Shown here piece after piece: positions 11,503 to 12,819 of a stretch of DNA of 12,819 bases. Origin of the DNA: Spirochaeta sp. (lineage in GTDB: Bacteria > Spirochaetota > Spirochaetia > DSM-27196 > Alkalispirochaetaceae); NCBI GenBank assembly GCA_007117185.1, contig SKHA01000080.1, forward strand, positions 1 through 12,819. Direction: 5' to 3'. The notes under the pieces are model-generated. The model worked only from the letters and a program-made list of their open reading frames with translations, did no database searches and was not told the origin of the DNA. Position 1 is the first letter of the stretch, and every line of letters starts with the position of its first letter. The position numbers and the translations under genes were made by a program.

Positions 11503-12819
11503 GTGAACACAACTACAATTTCTGACCTCTACGAGGTTATCCACAGCTGGGAGCTGTCGGACTATCACGGGACAGGCACCCTCTACAGGCACCGCAAAAG
11601 CGGTGCCCAGCTCTTCCACCTGGCCAACGACGACCCTGAAAACCTCTTTGCCTTTGCCTTTTCCACCCTGCCGGAGGATTCAACCGGGGTAGCTCACATC
11701 CTTGAGCACACCGTGCTGTGCGGGTCCCGGCGCTACCCGGTGAAGGACCCCTTTCTGCAGCTGCTGAAAGGGTCGGTGAACACCTTCCTCAACGCGATGA
11801 CCTACCCGGACAAGACGGTATACCCCGCAGCCAGTCCGGTGCGGGAGGACCTGTTCAACATGATGTCCGTCTACGGGGACGCTGTCTTTTTCCCGGTTCT
11901 GCGGCGGGAGATGTTTCAGCAGGAAGGGCACCGCCTGCAGTTCGACGATGAGGGCAGGCTGCAGATCACCGGGATCGTCTACAACGAGATGATCGGCAAC
12001 TACAGCACCCACGACTCGGTGGCCGGGGAGTTCTGCTACCAGTCGCTGTTGCCGGATACGGTGTATCGACACGACTCCGGGGGTGATCCCAAGGCGATTC
12101 CCCGGCTGACCTGGGAGCAGTTTCAGGATTTCCACCGTCGCTTCTATCACCCTGCCAACGCCCGGATTCTCCTGTACGGGGATATTCCTGCTGACGAGTA
12201 TCTGTCGTTTCTGGACCGGGAGTTCCTGGGCCGTTTTGACCGCGGCGAGATCTTCACCCTGGAGGCGCTGCAGCCCCGGTGGGATGCACCGCGCGCCTTT
12301 GAGACCACCTACCCCAGCGAGGGTGTTGAGGACCTCTCCCAGCGAACCTCGGTGACGATGAACTGGCTCCTCTTTCCGGTGACGGAGCAGGATCGACTCC
12401 TGGAAGCGGCGGTGCTGACAGAGGTGCTGCTGGGCCACAGCGGCTCTCCCCTGGCTATGGCGCTGATCGATAGCGGGCTGGGGCAGGACCTCTCGCCGGT
12501 TCTGGGAATCGAGACGGACCTGCGGGAAGCGGTCTTCTCGGTGGGGCTTCGCGGAACCGACCCGCACCACCGCGAGGCGATTGAAGCACTGGTCCTTGAT
12601 ACCCTGGAACGCCTTGCCCGGGAGGGAATAGAGGCCGACCTGATCGAGGGAGCCCTGCGTATCGTGGAGTTCCGCAACCGTGAACTCAAGAGCGGCCCCC
12701 AGGGCATGCGGGTGATGAGCCGCGCTTTGCGGGGGTGGATGTACGGGGGCTCCCCGGCGCTGGGGCTGCGCTTCAGCGAAGATGTGGCGGACTTGCGTCG
12801 TCGCCTCGAGGCTGACCCG
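11503..12819 (+). CDS. M16C zinc metalloprotease, presequence-protease (PreP) type, N-terminal part only
   Basis: From the GTG at 11503, two bases after the rhodanese stop, an open frame of 439 codons runs off the window. Family proteins are about 970 residues, so under half is visible. The inverted zinc motif HILEH (His65, Glu68, His69) sits in GVAHILEHTVLCGSRRYPVKDPF (63-85), with SVNTFLNAMTYPDKTVYP next and the third zinc ligand Glu162 in IVYNEM, all characteristic of the M16C/PreP subgroup. These are clam-shell peptidases that degrade peptides rather than folded proteins. No signal peptide is visible, so the site of action is probably cytoplasmic. No other in-frame start lies near. The ribosome-binding site is weak, so translation is likely coupled to the rhodanese gene. 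Confidence 0.92.
   Translation, partial: MNTTTISDLYEVIHSWELSDYHGTGTLYRHRKSGAQLFHLANDDPENLFAFAFSTLPEDSTGVAHILEHTVLCGSRRYPVKDPFLQLLKGSVNTFLNAMTYPDKTVYPAASPVREDLFNMMSVYGDAVFFPVLRREMFQQEGHRLQFDDEGRLQITGIVYNEMIGNYSTHDSVAGEFCYQSLLPDTVYRHDSGGDPKAIPRLTWEQFQDFHRRFYHPANARILLYGDIPADEYLSFLDREFLGRFDRGEIFTLEALQPRWDAPRAFETTYPSEGVEDLSQRTSVTMNWLLFPVTEQDRLLEAAVLTEVLLGHSGSPLAMALIDSGLGQDLSPVLGIETDLREAVFSVGLRGTDPHHREAIEALVLDTLERLAREGIEADLIEGALRIVEFRNRELKSGPQGMRVMSRALRGWMYGGSPALGLRFSEDVADLRRRLEADP

Noticed and set aside
1..12819. Mobile element, CRISPR, toxin-antitoxin or phage-defence system
   Set aside because: I saw no transposase, integrase, direct-repeat array, paired toxin/antitoxin ORFs or defence nuclease. 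The short overlaps are ordinary operon packing.

Overview
The window is dense, high-GC bacterial chromosome, almost all of it coding, with short intergenic gaps and many stop/start overlaps. Two genes encode exported proteins: a signal-peptide protein that looks like an outer-membrane beta-barrel, and a periplasmic rhodanese. This points to a two-membrane (Gram-negative type) bacterium. The mix of genes (EF-P next to an EpmA-type ligase, a class II DAHP synthase, an M16C presequence-protease-like peptidase, a GH65 phosphorylase) would fit a free-living, high-GC spirochaete. That assignment is inference from gene content and is weak. There are no tRNA or rRNA genes, CRISPR arrays or insertion sequences, and no gap longer than about 120 bases lacks a gene.

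Layout. Positions 1-464 (minus) hold a hotdog-fold thioesterase broken into two frames that meet at a TGATG stop/start. Positions 519-2750 (plus) hold a compact, apparently autoregulated ABC operon: a promoter overlapped by a 13-bp inverted repeat, an ABC ATPase, a membrane permease, a YtrA-type GntR repressor and a 40-residue single-TM protein. Its end overlaps the 3' end of a class II DAHP synthase (2740-4053, minus), the entry enzyme of aromatic biosynthesis. Divergent from that gene is an orphan exported barrel-like protein (4078-4938, plus). Converging on it is an epmA-efp operon (4957-6540, minus): the ligase that modifies EF-P, followed by EF-P itself with the target lysine.

Positions 6593-12819 (plus) are a run of six tightly packed genes: a small acidic protein, a PatB/MalY-type C-S lyase, an MTA/SAH nucleosidase, a GH65 glycoside phosphorylase with its own likely internal promoter, a periplasmic single-domain rhodanese, and the first 439 residues of an M16C zinc metalloprotease that leaves the window.

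The most interesting observations concern the EF-P region. The EpmA ligase carries a proline-rich insert (PPSPPSPPPP), and the divergent acidic ORF carries PPPP. Both are the kind of sequence that needs modified EF-P for efficient translation, so the modification enzyme may depend on its own product. epmA also has a consensus TATAAT only six bases from its likely ATG, which suggests a leaderless transcript. The C-S lyase/nucleosidase pair fits sulfur amino acid recycling. The GH65, rhodanese and protease genes seem to share only transcription with it. I see no defence or mobile system here.
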